Positions 1-6,131 of a stretch of DNA of 8,747 nt are shown in pieces. Both the position numbers and the translations under genes were made by a program. Position 1 is the first letter of the stretch, and every line of letters starts with the position of its first letter. Origin of the DNA: an uncultured Desulfohalobiaceae bacterium (GTDB taxonomy: Bacteria; Desulfobacterota; Desulfovibrionia; Desulfovibrionales; Desulfonatronovibrionaceae); NCBI GenBank assembly GCA_913055195.1, contig CAJXJU010000034.1, forward strand, positions 1-8,747, given 5' to 3'. A model generated the notes under the pieces. That model was not told where the DNA came from and did not search any database. It was given only the letters and a program-made list of their open reading frames with translations.

Positions 1-59
1 GGATTTCGATATTCGGATTTCGGATTTCTCAACTTTCGGAACTCCGAAAGTTGAGAAAT
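1..59. repeat. CGGATTT repeats and perfect 17-bp inverted repeat
   Basis: The first 28 bases contain three GGATTT(C) units, two of them as adjacent CGGATTT copies at 14-27. Next comes a perfect inverted repeat: arm 24-40 (ATTTCTCAACTTTCGGA) is the reverse complement of 43-59, leaving only 2 unpaired bases, so the top pairs would open. Neither strand shows the run of T expected after an intrinsic terminator. It ends 8 bp before the first possible start of the permease remnant. It could be a dispersed palindromic repeat or a processing structure. The pairing is seen directly; any function is unknown. Confidence 0.6.
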
Positions 60-66
60 TAAGTAA

Positions 67-590
67 ATGGGGGGCATGTTAGCAAAAATTTTTTCATTCC
101 TTGGCTGGTTTAAGGACTACAACCTGGAAAAGTTTAAGCTTGATGCTGTGGCCGGGTTGACAGTTGCCCTGGTCTTGATTCCGCAATCCATGCCTATGCG
201 CAACTGGCAGGATTGCCAGCTTATTATGGCCTTTATGCCTCTTTTTTGCCGCCCATGATTGCGGCCCTGTTTGGTTCCAGCCGACAACTGGCTACTGGAC
301 CTGTGGCTGTCGTCTCTTTAATGACGGCTGCATCTTTAGAGCCTCTTGCTACAGCAGGCAGTGAGGCATTTATTGCATATGCCATAATACTTGCTTTTAC
401 TGTAGGTATTTTTCAATTTATGCTGGGCGTTTTGCGTCTGGGCCTGGTGGTGAACTTTTTGTCTCACCCTGTGGTTAATGGTTTTACCAACGCAGCGGCC
501 ATAATCATCGCTTCATCACAACTGTCCAAGCTGTTTGGAGTGTATGTGGACAAGGCTTCCCATTACTATGAAACTATCTGGCGGGTGATT
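67..590 (+). pseudogene. SulP-family sulfate permease, N-terminal fragment (frameshifted)
   Basis: This is the N-terminal membrane part of a SulP/SLC26-type anion permease, whose family role is sulfate uptake across the inner membrane. The translation has SulP hallmarks: a first membrane helix with GLTVALVLIPQSM, then LPAYYGLYASFLPP, GSSRQLATGPVAVVSLMTAA and LSHPVVNGFTNAAAIIIASSQL. The frame breaks after the ATG at 190-192. The expected SMAYAQLAGLPAYYG is recovered by adding one base (a G) between 192 and 193, so reading moves from the frame of 67 to the frame of 195. Recognisable SulP sequence ends at ETIWRVI (about 590); downstream residues in that frame are antisense noise. Starts at 67 and 76 are both possible, and neither has a convincing ribosome site. 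Not functional as read, unless the assembly is wrong. Confidence 0.8.
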
Positions 591-593
591 CTA

Positions 594-881
594 ACGGTTC
601 ATTTTTACCTCAATTACTTCCAGATCATGCTTGACATCTATAGCAGCAACAGAGTGCTCACCTTGCTCCTTAATTATTTTTTCCAGCTTATTGCTCAAAT
701 TGGCCCTTTTAGCACCCAGATCAGCAATAGCCAGTATTGCCTTGTTGAACCTCGCGATACTCTCCCTGGCTCCCTGATTATTAATCTGGTCAATCCTGGC
801 CACATAATTATGTTCAAATCCGGTCAACCAGGAGATCATAGTAGTTAGTACCACGGCCACCAACACATTGGGAATACGCGG
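594..881 (-). pseudogene. SulP permease middle segment, inverted relative to its flanks
   Basis: Read on the minus strand, 881 to 594 gives an open stretch of 96 codons that begins PRIPNVLVAVVLTTMISWLTGFEH and continues into a hydrophilic, helix-prone stretch ending near VKMNR. The first part matches the SulP membrane segment that should follow the N-terminal fragment. The second part matches the long charged insert carried by a subset of bacterial sulfate permeases. It therefore belongs to the same gene as the + strand pieces on either side, but lies backwards. Flipping exactly 594-881 would give an open reading frame across both junctions (RVI-L-PRIPNV and MNR-S-IMMAV). About 30-40 residues before it and about 190 after it, compared with full-length relatives as I remember them, would still be missing. 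Confidence 0.72.
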
Positions 882-884
882 TCA

Positions 885-1543
885 TTATGATGGCTGTTAT
901 TGGTTTGATTAACGTATCAGGTTTTATTCATGCCTGGAAAGCCCAGTGGTATGATGGTGTCATCTCCATTATTTCCTTTATTTGTACGCTGGCATTTGCT
1001 CCGCATCTGGACAAAGGAATCATGGTCGGTGTCGGGCTTTCCCTGATCGTATTTTTGTACAAGAGCATGCGTCCCACTGTAGCCAGACTGGCCATGCATG
1101 AAGATCTGGCTTTGAAAAATGCAGAGGCTTATAGTCTGAATGAGTGCGGGCATGTGGCCGCCATTCGTTTTGATGGGCCGTTATTTTTTGCCAATGCCAG
1201 CTATCTGGAAGACAAGGTCACGGAGATTATGCAAACCAGGCCTGAGCTAAAGCATATCCTGATTGTAGGCGACGGGATTAATGACATGGATGCCTCCGGT
1301 GAAGAAGCTCTTTCTTTGCTGGTAGATAGGGTACGCAGTGCTGGATGCGGTATTTCTTTTGCTGAGCTGAAAGAAAATGTTATCGCGGTCATGAAGCGTA
1401 CGCACTTGTGGGAAAAGATTGGAGAAGAAAATATCTATGGTCATTTTGAAGACGCCATTGAAGAGATTTACTACAAGACTCATACAGACAGTACTGGAGC
1501 CAGTATTTACGAATGTCCTCTTTTATCTTATGTGCCTAAGTAG
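885..1543 (+). pseudogene. SulP-family sulfate permease, C-terminal fragment with STAS domain
   Basis: An open frame of about 219 codons from 885 to the TAG at 1541-1543. It begins with the last membrane helices of SulP (IMMAVIGLINVSGFIHAWKA, then DKGIMVGVGLSLIVFLYKSMRP). A complete cytoplasmic STAS domain follows, with RFDGPLFFANASYLED and the conserved GINDMDASGEEALSLLVD stretch, which corresponds to the STAS phosphorylation-site region. The C-terminus (ECPLLSYVPK) looks natural. The first ATG codons (887, 890) are internal methionines of the family, not real starts, and no ribosome site precedes them. The STAS part could fold by itself if it were expressed, but I see no sign that it is. 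Confidence 0.8.
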
Positions 1544-1546
1544 GCA

Positions 1547-1697
1547 GGCAGGGCTATCTCATCTAAATTTTGCCACCTAAAGAAAAATAGTGGTTATAGT
1601 TTACCGAGCTCCTAAAATTGACTCTTATTTCTTTACTTAATTGCATAATTTATTTGTCAATTTTAGGTGCTCGGCGAATTTGGTGCGATAGCCCTGG
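1547..1697. repeat. Nested inverted-repeat element after the permease remnant
   Basis: About 150 bp between the permease stop and sat. The outer arms are imperfect inverted repeats (about 1547-1575 and 1672-1697) that share a perfect 9-bp core: AGGGCTATC at 1550-1558 against GATAGCCCT at 1687-1695. The inner arms 1604-1621 and 1657-1674 match at 17 of 18 positions. The motif CACCTAAA at 1574-1581 can also pair with 1662-1669, so the right inner arm has two competing partners on the left. There is no T-tract typical of a terminator. This could be a small non-coding mobile element (MITE-like) or a leader structure; no transposase or target duplication is visible. Confidence 0.55.
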
Positions 1698-1801
1698 CCC
1701 CTGTCCTTTCAGACGATGAAAAAAAGTTCATGAATTCAGGAAGTTACCTTCTGCAGAAGGGTTTTGATAAAAAATTAGAAAAAATTTCAATAAAAGCTTG
1801 A
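1667..1801 (+). pseudogene. Possible C-terminal remnant of a lactate/malate dehydrogenase-like gene
   Basis: A frame open from GTG 1667 to TGA 1799-1801 encodes 44 residues. It runs VLGEFGAIALAPVLSDDEKK, then a lysine-rich helix. Its composition looks coding, and the order (VLG-x-x-G, hydrophobic strand, LS-D/E-EK, helix) recalls the extreme C-terminus of L-lactate/malate dehydrogenases. The frame is closed by a TAG at 1664-1666, inside the right inner arm of the inverted-repeat element, so nothing upstream remains. No ribosome site is seen. Its stop overlaps the proposed sat promoter -35. The family link rests on memory of a short, weakly conserved region, and chance is possible. Confidence 0.25.
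1747..1760. repeat. 14-bp perfect palindrome CCTTCTGCAGAAGG
   Basis: CCTTCTGCAGAAGG is fully self-complementary and is followed by GTTTT. It lies about 135 bp upstream of sat and inside the possible 44-codon remnant. It could be a protein-binding dyad or chance; with no central loop it is a poor RNA hairpin. Only the symmetry is certain. Confidence 0.3.
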
Positions 1802-1826
1802 AAGTTTTAAACAATGGCTGTATCAA
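1798..1826 (+). promoter_or_regulatory. Candidate sigma70-type promoter for sat
   Basis: TTGAAA at 1798-1803 (5 of 6 to TTGACA), a 17-bp spacer, then TATCAA at 1821-1826 (4 of 6 to TATAAT). This predicts a start near 1833 and a leader of about 60 nt ending in the strong AAGGAGG ribosome site at 1881-1887. It is the best-spaced pair in the gap before sat. The region is AT-rich, so chance matches are easy and no start site is proven. Confidence 0.4.
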
Positions 1827-1894
1827 GTTCGCAATTTCACAAACCGGTAAAGGTAATAAAAATTTTGAAATTAATAATTTAAGGAGGTTTAGTC

Positions 1895-3178
1895 ATGTCA
1901 AAACTAGTTCCCCCTCATGGTGGAAAAGGCCTGGTAATTCGATTGCTCGAAGGTGCTGAAAGAGAAGAAGAGCTGAAAAAGGCTAAAGGATTGAAGCAGG
2001 TTCCCATCACCAGCCGTGAGAGAGGCGACTTGATTATGATCGGTACTGGCGGCTTCAGTCCCCTGGATGGTTTTATGACCAGGGCTGACTGGAAAGGTGT
2101 GTGTGAGAATTTTCTCCTGGCTGATGGTACTTTCTGGCCTGTTCCTGTCACCATGTCTGTTAGCAAGGAAGATGCTGCTGAAATTAAAGAAGGTGATGAG
2201 ATTGCTCTGTACGATCCCCAGGGTGATGAAATCATGGCCACAATGAAGGTTACTGAGAAGTGGGAGAAGACAGAAGAAGACAAAAAATGGGAATGTGAAT
2301 TGGTTTACAAAGGACAGGGCGAAGACAGCGCAGATGATAAATTCTGGGAAGTAGCTCTGGAAGATCATCCAGGCGTAAAGATGGTCATGGCAGAAAAGGA
2401 AATTTGTCTGGCTGGTCCTGTGAATGTTCTTAGTGAAGGTGAGTTCCCAACCAAGTACAAAGGAATTTACATGCGTCCTGCTGAGGCCAGAGCAGAATTT
2501 GATAAGCGTGGATGGAAAACAGTTGGTGCCTTGCAGCTCAGGAACCCAATGCATAGGTCTCACGAATTTCTGGCCAAGATCGCTATAGAGGTTCTTGATG
2601 GCGTATTTATCCACTCCCTGATTGGTAACCTGAAACCTGGTGATATTCCTGCTGAAGTTCGTGTAAAATGTATTGATACCTTGATTGAGCACTACTTTGT
2701 CAAAGAAAATGTGGTTCAGGGCGGGTATCCTCTGGATATGCGCTATGCTGGTCCGCGTGAAGCTCTGTTGCACGCTACATTCCGTCAAAATTACGGTGTT
2801 TCCCACATGATTATTGGTCGTGACCATGCTGGTGTAGGTGATTTTTACGGCCTGTTTGAGGCGCAGGAGATTTTTGATCGCATTCCACAACCTGAAGAGC
2901 CTGGTAAGGCCCTGATCTGTCAACCATTGAAGATCGATTGGACTTTCTACTGCTATAAGTGTGACGGTATGGCTTCCCTTAGAACCTGCCCGCACAGCAA
3001 GGAAGACCGCGTTATCCTGAGTGGTACTAAGTTGCGTAAAGCCCTTTCTGAGGGTCAACCAATTCCTGATCACTTTGGCCGTGAAGAAGTTCTGGCCATC
3101 CTGCGTGAGTACTACGAAAACCTGACCGAAAAAGTTGAGATCAAGATGCAGAAAGCCGCTTCAGGCGATGCAATGTAG
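1895..3178 (+). CDS. sat: Sulfate adenylyltransferase (ATP sulfurylase)
   Basis: Sat catalyses ATP + sulfate to adenosine 5'-phosphosulfate (APS) + pyrophosphate, the cytoplasmic activation step of dissimilatory sulfate reduction. The protein has 427 residues, normal for the monofunctional homo-oligomeric type. A PUA-like N-terminal domain (about 1-170) precedes the catalytic domain. The catalytic motifs are intact: [11 protein letters not shown] at 214-224 (the QxRNPxHxxH-type signature that binds ATP and sulfate) and GRDHAG at 308-313. Near the C-terminus C353, C356, C365 and H367 form a CxxC-x8-CxH cluster like the metal site (Zn/Co) reported in sulfate-reducer enzymes. There is no APS-kinase domain. 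The start is fixed by AAGGAGG at 1881-1887, 7 bp upstream. It is followed after 232 bp by aprBA, which uses its product. A 389-codon antisense frame over it is only a shadow. Confidence 0.97.
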   Translation: MSKLVPPHGGKGLVIRLLEGAEREEELKKAKGLKQVPITSRERGDLIMIGTGGFSPLDGFMTRADWKGVCENFLLADGTFWPVPVTMSVSKEDAAEIKEGDEIALYDPQGDEIMATMKVTEKWEKTEEDKKWECELVYKGQGEDSADDKFWEVALEDHPGVKMVMAEKEICLAGPVNVLSEGEFPTKYKGIYMRPAEARAEFDKRGWKTVGALQLRNPMHRSHEFLAKIAIEVLDGVFIHSLIGNLKPGDIPAEVRVKCIDTLIEHYFVKENVVQGGYPLDMRYAGPREALLHATFRQNYGVSHMIIGRDHAGVGDFYGLFEAQEIFDRIPQPEEPGKALICQPLKIDWTFYCYKCDGMASLRTCPHSKEDRVILSGTKLRKALSEGQPIPDHFGREEVLAILREYYENLTEKVEIKMQKAASGDAM

Positions 3179-3257
3179 TATTCCTGATGTTGTGTTTCTG
3201 GAGATTAAAAAGGATGTTTTTTTTAACTTTGTTGTGCGATAAAATTCACTTTCTCCC

Positions 3258-3287
3258 TTGACAAGTAGAAGCTCCTATTGTTAATGT
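3258..3287 (+). promoter_or_regulatory. Candidate promoter for aprBA
   Basis: A perfect TTGACA at 3258-3263 is followed by two weak -10 candidates: GTTAAT (3280-3285, spacer 16) or TAATGT (3282-3287, spacer 18). Transcription would start near 3292-3295, giving an aprB leader of about 115 nt. The -10 is poor in either case, but the overlap with a Rex-like operator strengthens the idea of a regulated promoter here. aprBA could therefore be transcribed on its own as well as by read-through from sat. Confidence 0.4.
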
Positions 3288-3295
3288 TTTCACAA
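3278..3295. promoter_or_regulatory. Rex-type operator upstream of aprBA
   Basis: TTGTTAATGTTTTCACAA has half-sites TTGTTAA and TTCACAA separated by 4 bp. It agrees with the Rex consensus TTGTGAA-N4-TTCACAA at 13 of 14 defined positions. Rex is a redox repressor that leaves DNA when NADH is high, and it has been linked to sulfate-reduction genes, including sat, in Desulfovibrionales. The site covers the -10 region of the TTGACA promoter, which suits repression by blocking polymerase. A CRP/FNR-family regulator such as HcpR is an alternative. The sequence match is seen directly; binding is inferred. Confidence 0.6.
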
Positions 3296-3304
3296 GCAAG
3301 CACT

Positions 3305-3340
3305 TCTGTCAGGTAAGGGGCCGGTCTCTTGCCTGACAGA
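3305..3340 (+). promoter_or_regulatory. 13-bp stem-loop in the aprB leader
   Basis: 3305-3317 (TCTGTCAGGTAAG) pairs with 3328-3340 (CTTGCCTGACAGA) over 13 bp including one G-U, with a 10-nt loop. The downstream bases (GAGCTTAATATC) contain no U-tract, so it is not a standard terminator. If transcription starts near 3292-3295 the hairpin would lie at the 5' end of the aprBA mRNA, where such stems can protect a transcript. It could also mark an end processed from a sat-aprBA transcript. The role is inferred. Confidence 0.5.
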
Positions 3341-3410
3341 GCTTAATATCAGAGCTAGTGGTTTGGGTTTTAGTTAATTTAATAAACCTTATTATTTTAG
3401 GAGGAACATT

Positions 3411-3902
3411 ATGCCAACCTATGTTGATCCGGCCAAATGTGACGGCTGTAAGGGTGGAGAAAAGACCGCATGTATGTACATCTGCCCTAACGACCTGATG
3501 ATCCTCGATCCCGAGGAGATGAAGGCTTACAACCAGGAGCCCGATGCATGCTGGGAGTGTTATTCTTGTGTAAAGATTTGCCCTCAGGGCGCTATTACTG
3601 CCCGTCCTTATGCTGACTTCGCTCCCATGGGCGGAACCAGTATTCCTATGCGCAGTGGTTCTGATATTATGTGGACCATTCAATTCCGTAACGGCAATAT
3701 CAAGCGCTTCAAGTTCCCAATCAGAACAACTGATGAAGGTTCCATTAAGCCTTATGATGGCAAACCAGAGCCAGGTGATCTGGATAATGAGCTGTTGTTC
3801 ACAGAAACTGAATTAAAGCAACCCAAGGAAGTTTTGAATAAGAAGTTTGAGGTCAAAAACGCTGACCTGGTTGAAACCTGGGTTGATCCAACCAAAAAGT
3901 AA
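3411..3902 (+). CDS. aprB: Adenylylsulfate reductase, beta subunit
   Basis: AprB is the iron-sulfur subunit of the cytoplasmic APS reductase. It passes electrons through two [4Fe-4S] clusters to the FAD in AprA. The 163-residue length is normal. The ferredoxin-like N-terminal domain has all eight cysteines: C10, C13, C21, C25 and C47, C50, C53, C57 (DACWECYSCVKICPQGAIT). The longer spacing between C13 and C21 (CKGGEKTAC) is typical of AprB, not of ordinary ferredoxins. W48 sits where a tryptophan between the clusters is described in the Archaeoglobus enzyme. Residues from about 65 on form the beta sheet and the C-terminal arm that in known structures wraps AprA. AGGAGG at 3399-3404 sets the start. 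aprA follows 54 bp later in the same unit. Confidence 0.97.
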   Translation: MPTYVDPAKCDGCKGGEKTACMYICPNDLMILDPEEMKAYNQEPDACWECYSCVKICPQGAITARPYADFAPMGGTSIPMRSGSDIMWTIQFRNGNIKRFKFPIRTTDEGSIKPYDGKPEPGDLDNELLFTETELKQPKEVLNKKFEVKNADLVETWVDPTKK

Positions 3903-3956
3903 GTCCTGAGGTTTAATTGACTTTAATTGTTAAAATAAAATTTTAAGGAGGTTATT

Positions 3957-5957
3957 ATGCCCCGTATTCCTGCTAAGGCCGAGCCTTTAGGTTTGCCAAT
4001 AGCCGAGCCAGAAATAGTAGAAATTGATACCGATATTTTAATTGTTGGTGGTGGTATGGGCGCTTGTGGCGCTGCCTTTGAGGCCAAGAGATGGGCCGAT
4101 AAATATGGCGTTAAAGTATTGCTGGTTGATAAGGCTGCTCTTGAGCGTTCCGGTGCTGTTGCTCAGGGTCTTTCTGCTATTAATACCTATCTTGGTGAAA
4201 ATGATCCTGATGACTATGTACGCATGGTTCGCACTGACCTGATGGGCCTGGTACGTGAAGACCTGATCTTTGACCTTGGTCGTCATGTTGATGATTCTGT
4301 TCATCTTTTTGAAGAATGGGGTCTGCCTCTCTGGGTACAGACTGATGATGGCAAGCGTTTAGATGGCGCTCAGGCCAAGAAGAAAGGGTTGCAGGTGCGT
4401 GAAGGCGCCAAGCCTGTTCGTTCCGGCCGCTGGCAGATCATGATTAATGGTGAATCTTATAAGTGTATCGTAGCTGAGGCTGCAAAGAACGCTCTTGGTG
4501 AAGAAAATTACATGGAGCGTATCTTTGTTGTTAAGTTGCTGCTGGATGCCAACGAGCCTAATCGTATTGCAGGCGCTGTTGGTTTCTCTGTTCGTGAGAA
4601 CAAAGTTTATGTATTTCGCTGCAATGCCCTGCTGTGTGCCTGTGGTGGTGCTGTTAATGTTTACCGCCCAAGGTCAACCGGTGAAGGTATGGGCCGCGCA
4701 TGGTATCCTGTCTGGAATGCTGGTTCTACCTACACCATGTGTGCTCAGGTTGGCGCAGAAATGACCATGATGGAAAACAGGTTCGTACCTGCCCGTTTTA
4801 AAGATGGTTACGGCCCTGTTGGCGCATGGTTTCTCCTTTTCAAAGCCAAAGCTACCAATGCTGCTGGTGAAGATTATTGCGTAACTAACCGTGATATGCT
4901 CAAAACTTATGAAGAACAGGGCTATGCCCAGGGTAATATTATTCCTACCTGTCTGCGTAATCACATGATGCTCAAGGAAATGAAAGAAGGCCGTGGTCCT
5001 ATCTTCATGGATACAGCTACTGCTTTGCAGACCACCTTCAAGGAACTCAGCAAGAAAGAGCAGAAACATCTGGAAGCTGAGGCCTGGGAAGACTTCCTTG
5101 ACATGTGCGTTGGTCAGGCAAACCTCTGGGCTTGTATGAATATTGAACCTGAAAATGTTGGTTCCGAGATCATGCCCACAGAGCCATATCTGTTGGGTTC
5201 TCACTCTGGTTGCTGTGGTATCTGGGTATCAGGTCCAGACGAAGATTGGGTACCAGAAGAGTACAAGATTAAAGCTGATAACGGCAAGGTTTACAACCGT
5301 ATGACAACTGTTAATGGTCTGTTCACCTGTGCTGATGGTGTTGGTGCTTCCGGTCACAAGTTCTCTTCCGGTTCTCATGCTGAGGGACGTATTGCTGGTA
5401 AGCAATTGGTCCGCTGGGTTGTTGACCACAAAGATTTCAAGCCAACTCTGAAGGAAACTCCTGAAGAACTGGCCAAGATGGTCTATCAGCCCTGGTACAC
5501 TTATAAAGAGCATTCCGGCAAAACAACCGCACCAGACATTAGCCCGGATTACATCACACCACGCAATTTCATGATGCGTCTGATTAAGGCAACAGACGAA
5601 TATGGTGGTGGTGTTGCAACTTACTACAACACTTCTCAGACCTTACTTGAGCATTGTGAGAAATTGTTAGATATGCTCGAGGAAGACTCTGCTAAGCTGT
5701 GCGCCCGTGACCTGCACGAATTGCTCAGAGCCTGGGAAAACTACCATCGTCTCTGGACAGTACGTTTGCATGTATTGCACATCAAGTTCCGTAAGGAAAC
5801 AAGATATCCTGGCTTCTACTATCGCACAGACTTCCTCGAGATCAATGATGAAGAATGGAAATGTTTTACCAATTCTAAGTACGATCCTGAAACTGGTGAG
5901 ACCAGGTTCTTTAAGAGACCATACATCCAGATTATCCCTGATCCCATGCATCCGTAA
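3957..5957 (+). CDS. aprA: Adenylylsulfate reductase, alpha subunit
   Basis: AprA is the catalytic FAD subunit that reduces APS to sulfite and AMP. The 666-residue length matches the family. It belongs to the fumarate reductase/succinate dehydrogenase flavoprotein fold. The N-terminal FAD-binding site reads VGGGMGACGAAFEA with the glycines at 31-38, and the strand-end acid is D58. SAINTYLG lies at 73-80, a CGGA flavin contact at 229-232, ENRFVPARFKDGYGP at 273-287 (R275, R280), GSHSGCCG at 414-421 (H416, the probable counterpart of the active-site histidine), and the second FAD segment DGVGASGHKFSSGSH at 460-474. No key element appears lost. AAGGAGG at 3945-3951 fixes the start. A strong terminator begins 11 bp after the stop. 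Minus-strand frames within it are shadows. Confidence 0.98.
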   Translation: MPRIPAKAEPLGLPIAEPEIVEIDTDILIVGGGMGACGAAFEAKRWADKYGVKVLLVDKAALERSGAVAQGLSAINTYLGENDPDDYVRMVRTDLMGLVREDLIFDLGRHVDDSVHLFEEWGLPLWVQTDDGKRLDGAQAKKKGLQVREGAKPVRSGRWQIMINGESYKCIVAEAAKNALGEENYMERIFVVKLLLDANEPNRIAGAVGFSVRENKVYVFRCNALLCACGGAVNVYRPRSTGEGMGRAWYPVWNAGSTYTMCAQVGAEMTMMENRFVPARFKDGYGPVGAWFLLFKAKATNAAGEDYCVTNRDMLKTYEEQGYAQGNIIPTCLRNHMMLKEMKEGRGPIFMDTATALQTTFKELSKKEQKHLEAEAWEDFLDMCVGQANLWACMNIEPENVGSEIMPTEPYLLGSHSGCCGIWVSGPDEDWVPEEYKIKADNGKVYNRMTTVNGLFTCADGVGASGHKFSSGSHAEGRIAGKQLVRWVVDHKDFKPTLKETPEELAKMVYQPWYTYKEHSGKTTAPDISPDYITPRNFMMRLIKATDEYGGGVATYYNTSQTLLEHCEKLLDMLEEDSAKLCARDLHELLRAWENYHRLWTVRLHVLHIKFRKETRYPGFYYRTDFLEINDEEWKCFTNSKYDPETGETRFFKRPYIQIIPDPMHP

Positions 5958-5968
5958 GCTGAATAAGG

Positions 5969-6002
5969 GGCTGCGGGCCAATGGCCCGCAGCCATTTTTA
6001 TT
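5969..6002 (+). terminator. Intrinsic terminator after aprA
   Basis: A perfect 11-bp GC-rich stem, GGCTGCGGGCC (5969-5979) with GGCCCGCAGCC (5983-5993), has a 3-nt AAT loop and is followed by ATTTTTATT. This is a textbook rho-independent terminator 11 bp past the aprA stop. It implies that most aprBA (or sat-aprBA) transcripts end here and that qmo needs its own promoter or read-through. Confidence 0.92.
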
Positions 6003-6004
6003 AT

Positions 6005-6093
6005 AAATGGTCTAAGCCTGAGCTTTATTTTTTTTAGCAGGTAAGATATGGAAAAAATGCCGCTAATTAAAGGAGTTTGGGCTTAGGCCATTT
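6005..6093. repeat. 14-bp inverted repeat bracketing the qmoA upstream region
   Basis: AAATGGTCTAAGCC (6005-6018) pairs with GGCTTAGGCCATTT (6080-6093) over 14 positions with one G-U, enclosing 61 nt that include an 8-T run. A smaller dyad, CCTAA-TAT-TTAGG (6098-6110), lies just before the qmoA ribosome site. The promoter for qmoA must lie near here, but I find only a weak candidate (TTGGGC 6077-6082 with TAATAT 6100-6105, 17-bp spacer). The structure might be a leader fold, or an operator pair. The pairing is seen directly; its function is unknown. Confidence 0.45.
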
Positions 6094-6131
6094 TGCACCT
6101 AATATTTAGGCAATAAATAGGGAGGATTAAC

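Noticed and set aside
591..848. The + strand end of the 213-848 frame as permease C-terminal residues
   Set aside because: After ETIWRVI the translation stops resembling SulP; the same DNA reads as SulP on the minus strand, so the + reading is noise.
885..1543. C-terminal permease fragment as an independent functional STAS protein
   Set aside because: It starts in the middle of the membrane domain, lacks a ribosome site, and continues SulP homology from the upstream pieces, so a remnant is the simpler reading.
1904..3073. 389-codon open frame on the minus strand over sat
   Set aside because: It lies wholly antisense to an intact sat gene, has no ribosome site, and its translation has no recognisable domain; it is a codon-bias shadow.
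3205..3226. TTAAAAA...TTTTTTTTAA as a sat terminator
   Set aside because: The stem has only seven A-T pairs and no GC core, so it is too weak to call an intrinsic terminator, though the U-run could cause pausing.
3187..3261. 24-codon frame (MLCFWRLKRMFF...) in the sat-aprB gap
   Set aside because: No ribosome site, very short, and its end runs into the TTGACA promoter element; nothing supports translation.
4674..5204. 176-codon minus-strand frame, and similar frames, over aprA
   Set aside because: Antisense to a fully conserved aprA with no ribosome site or family match.
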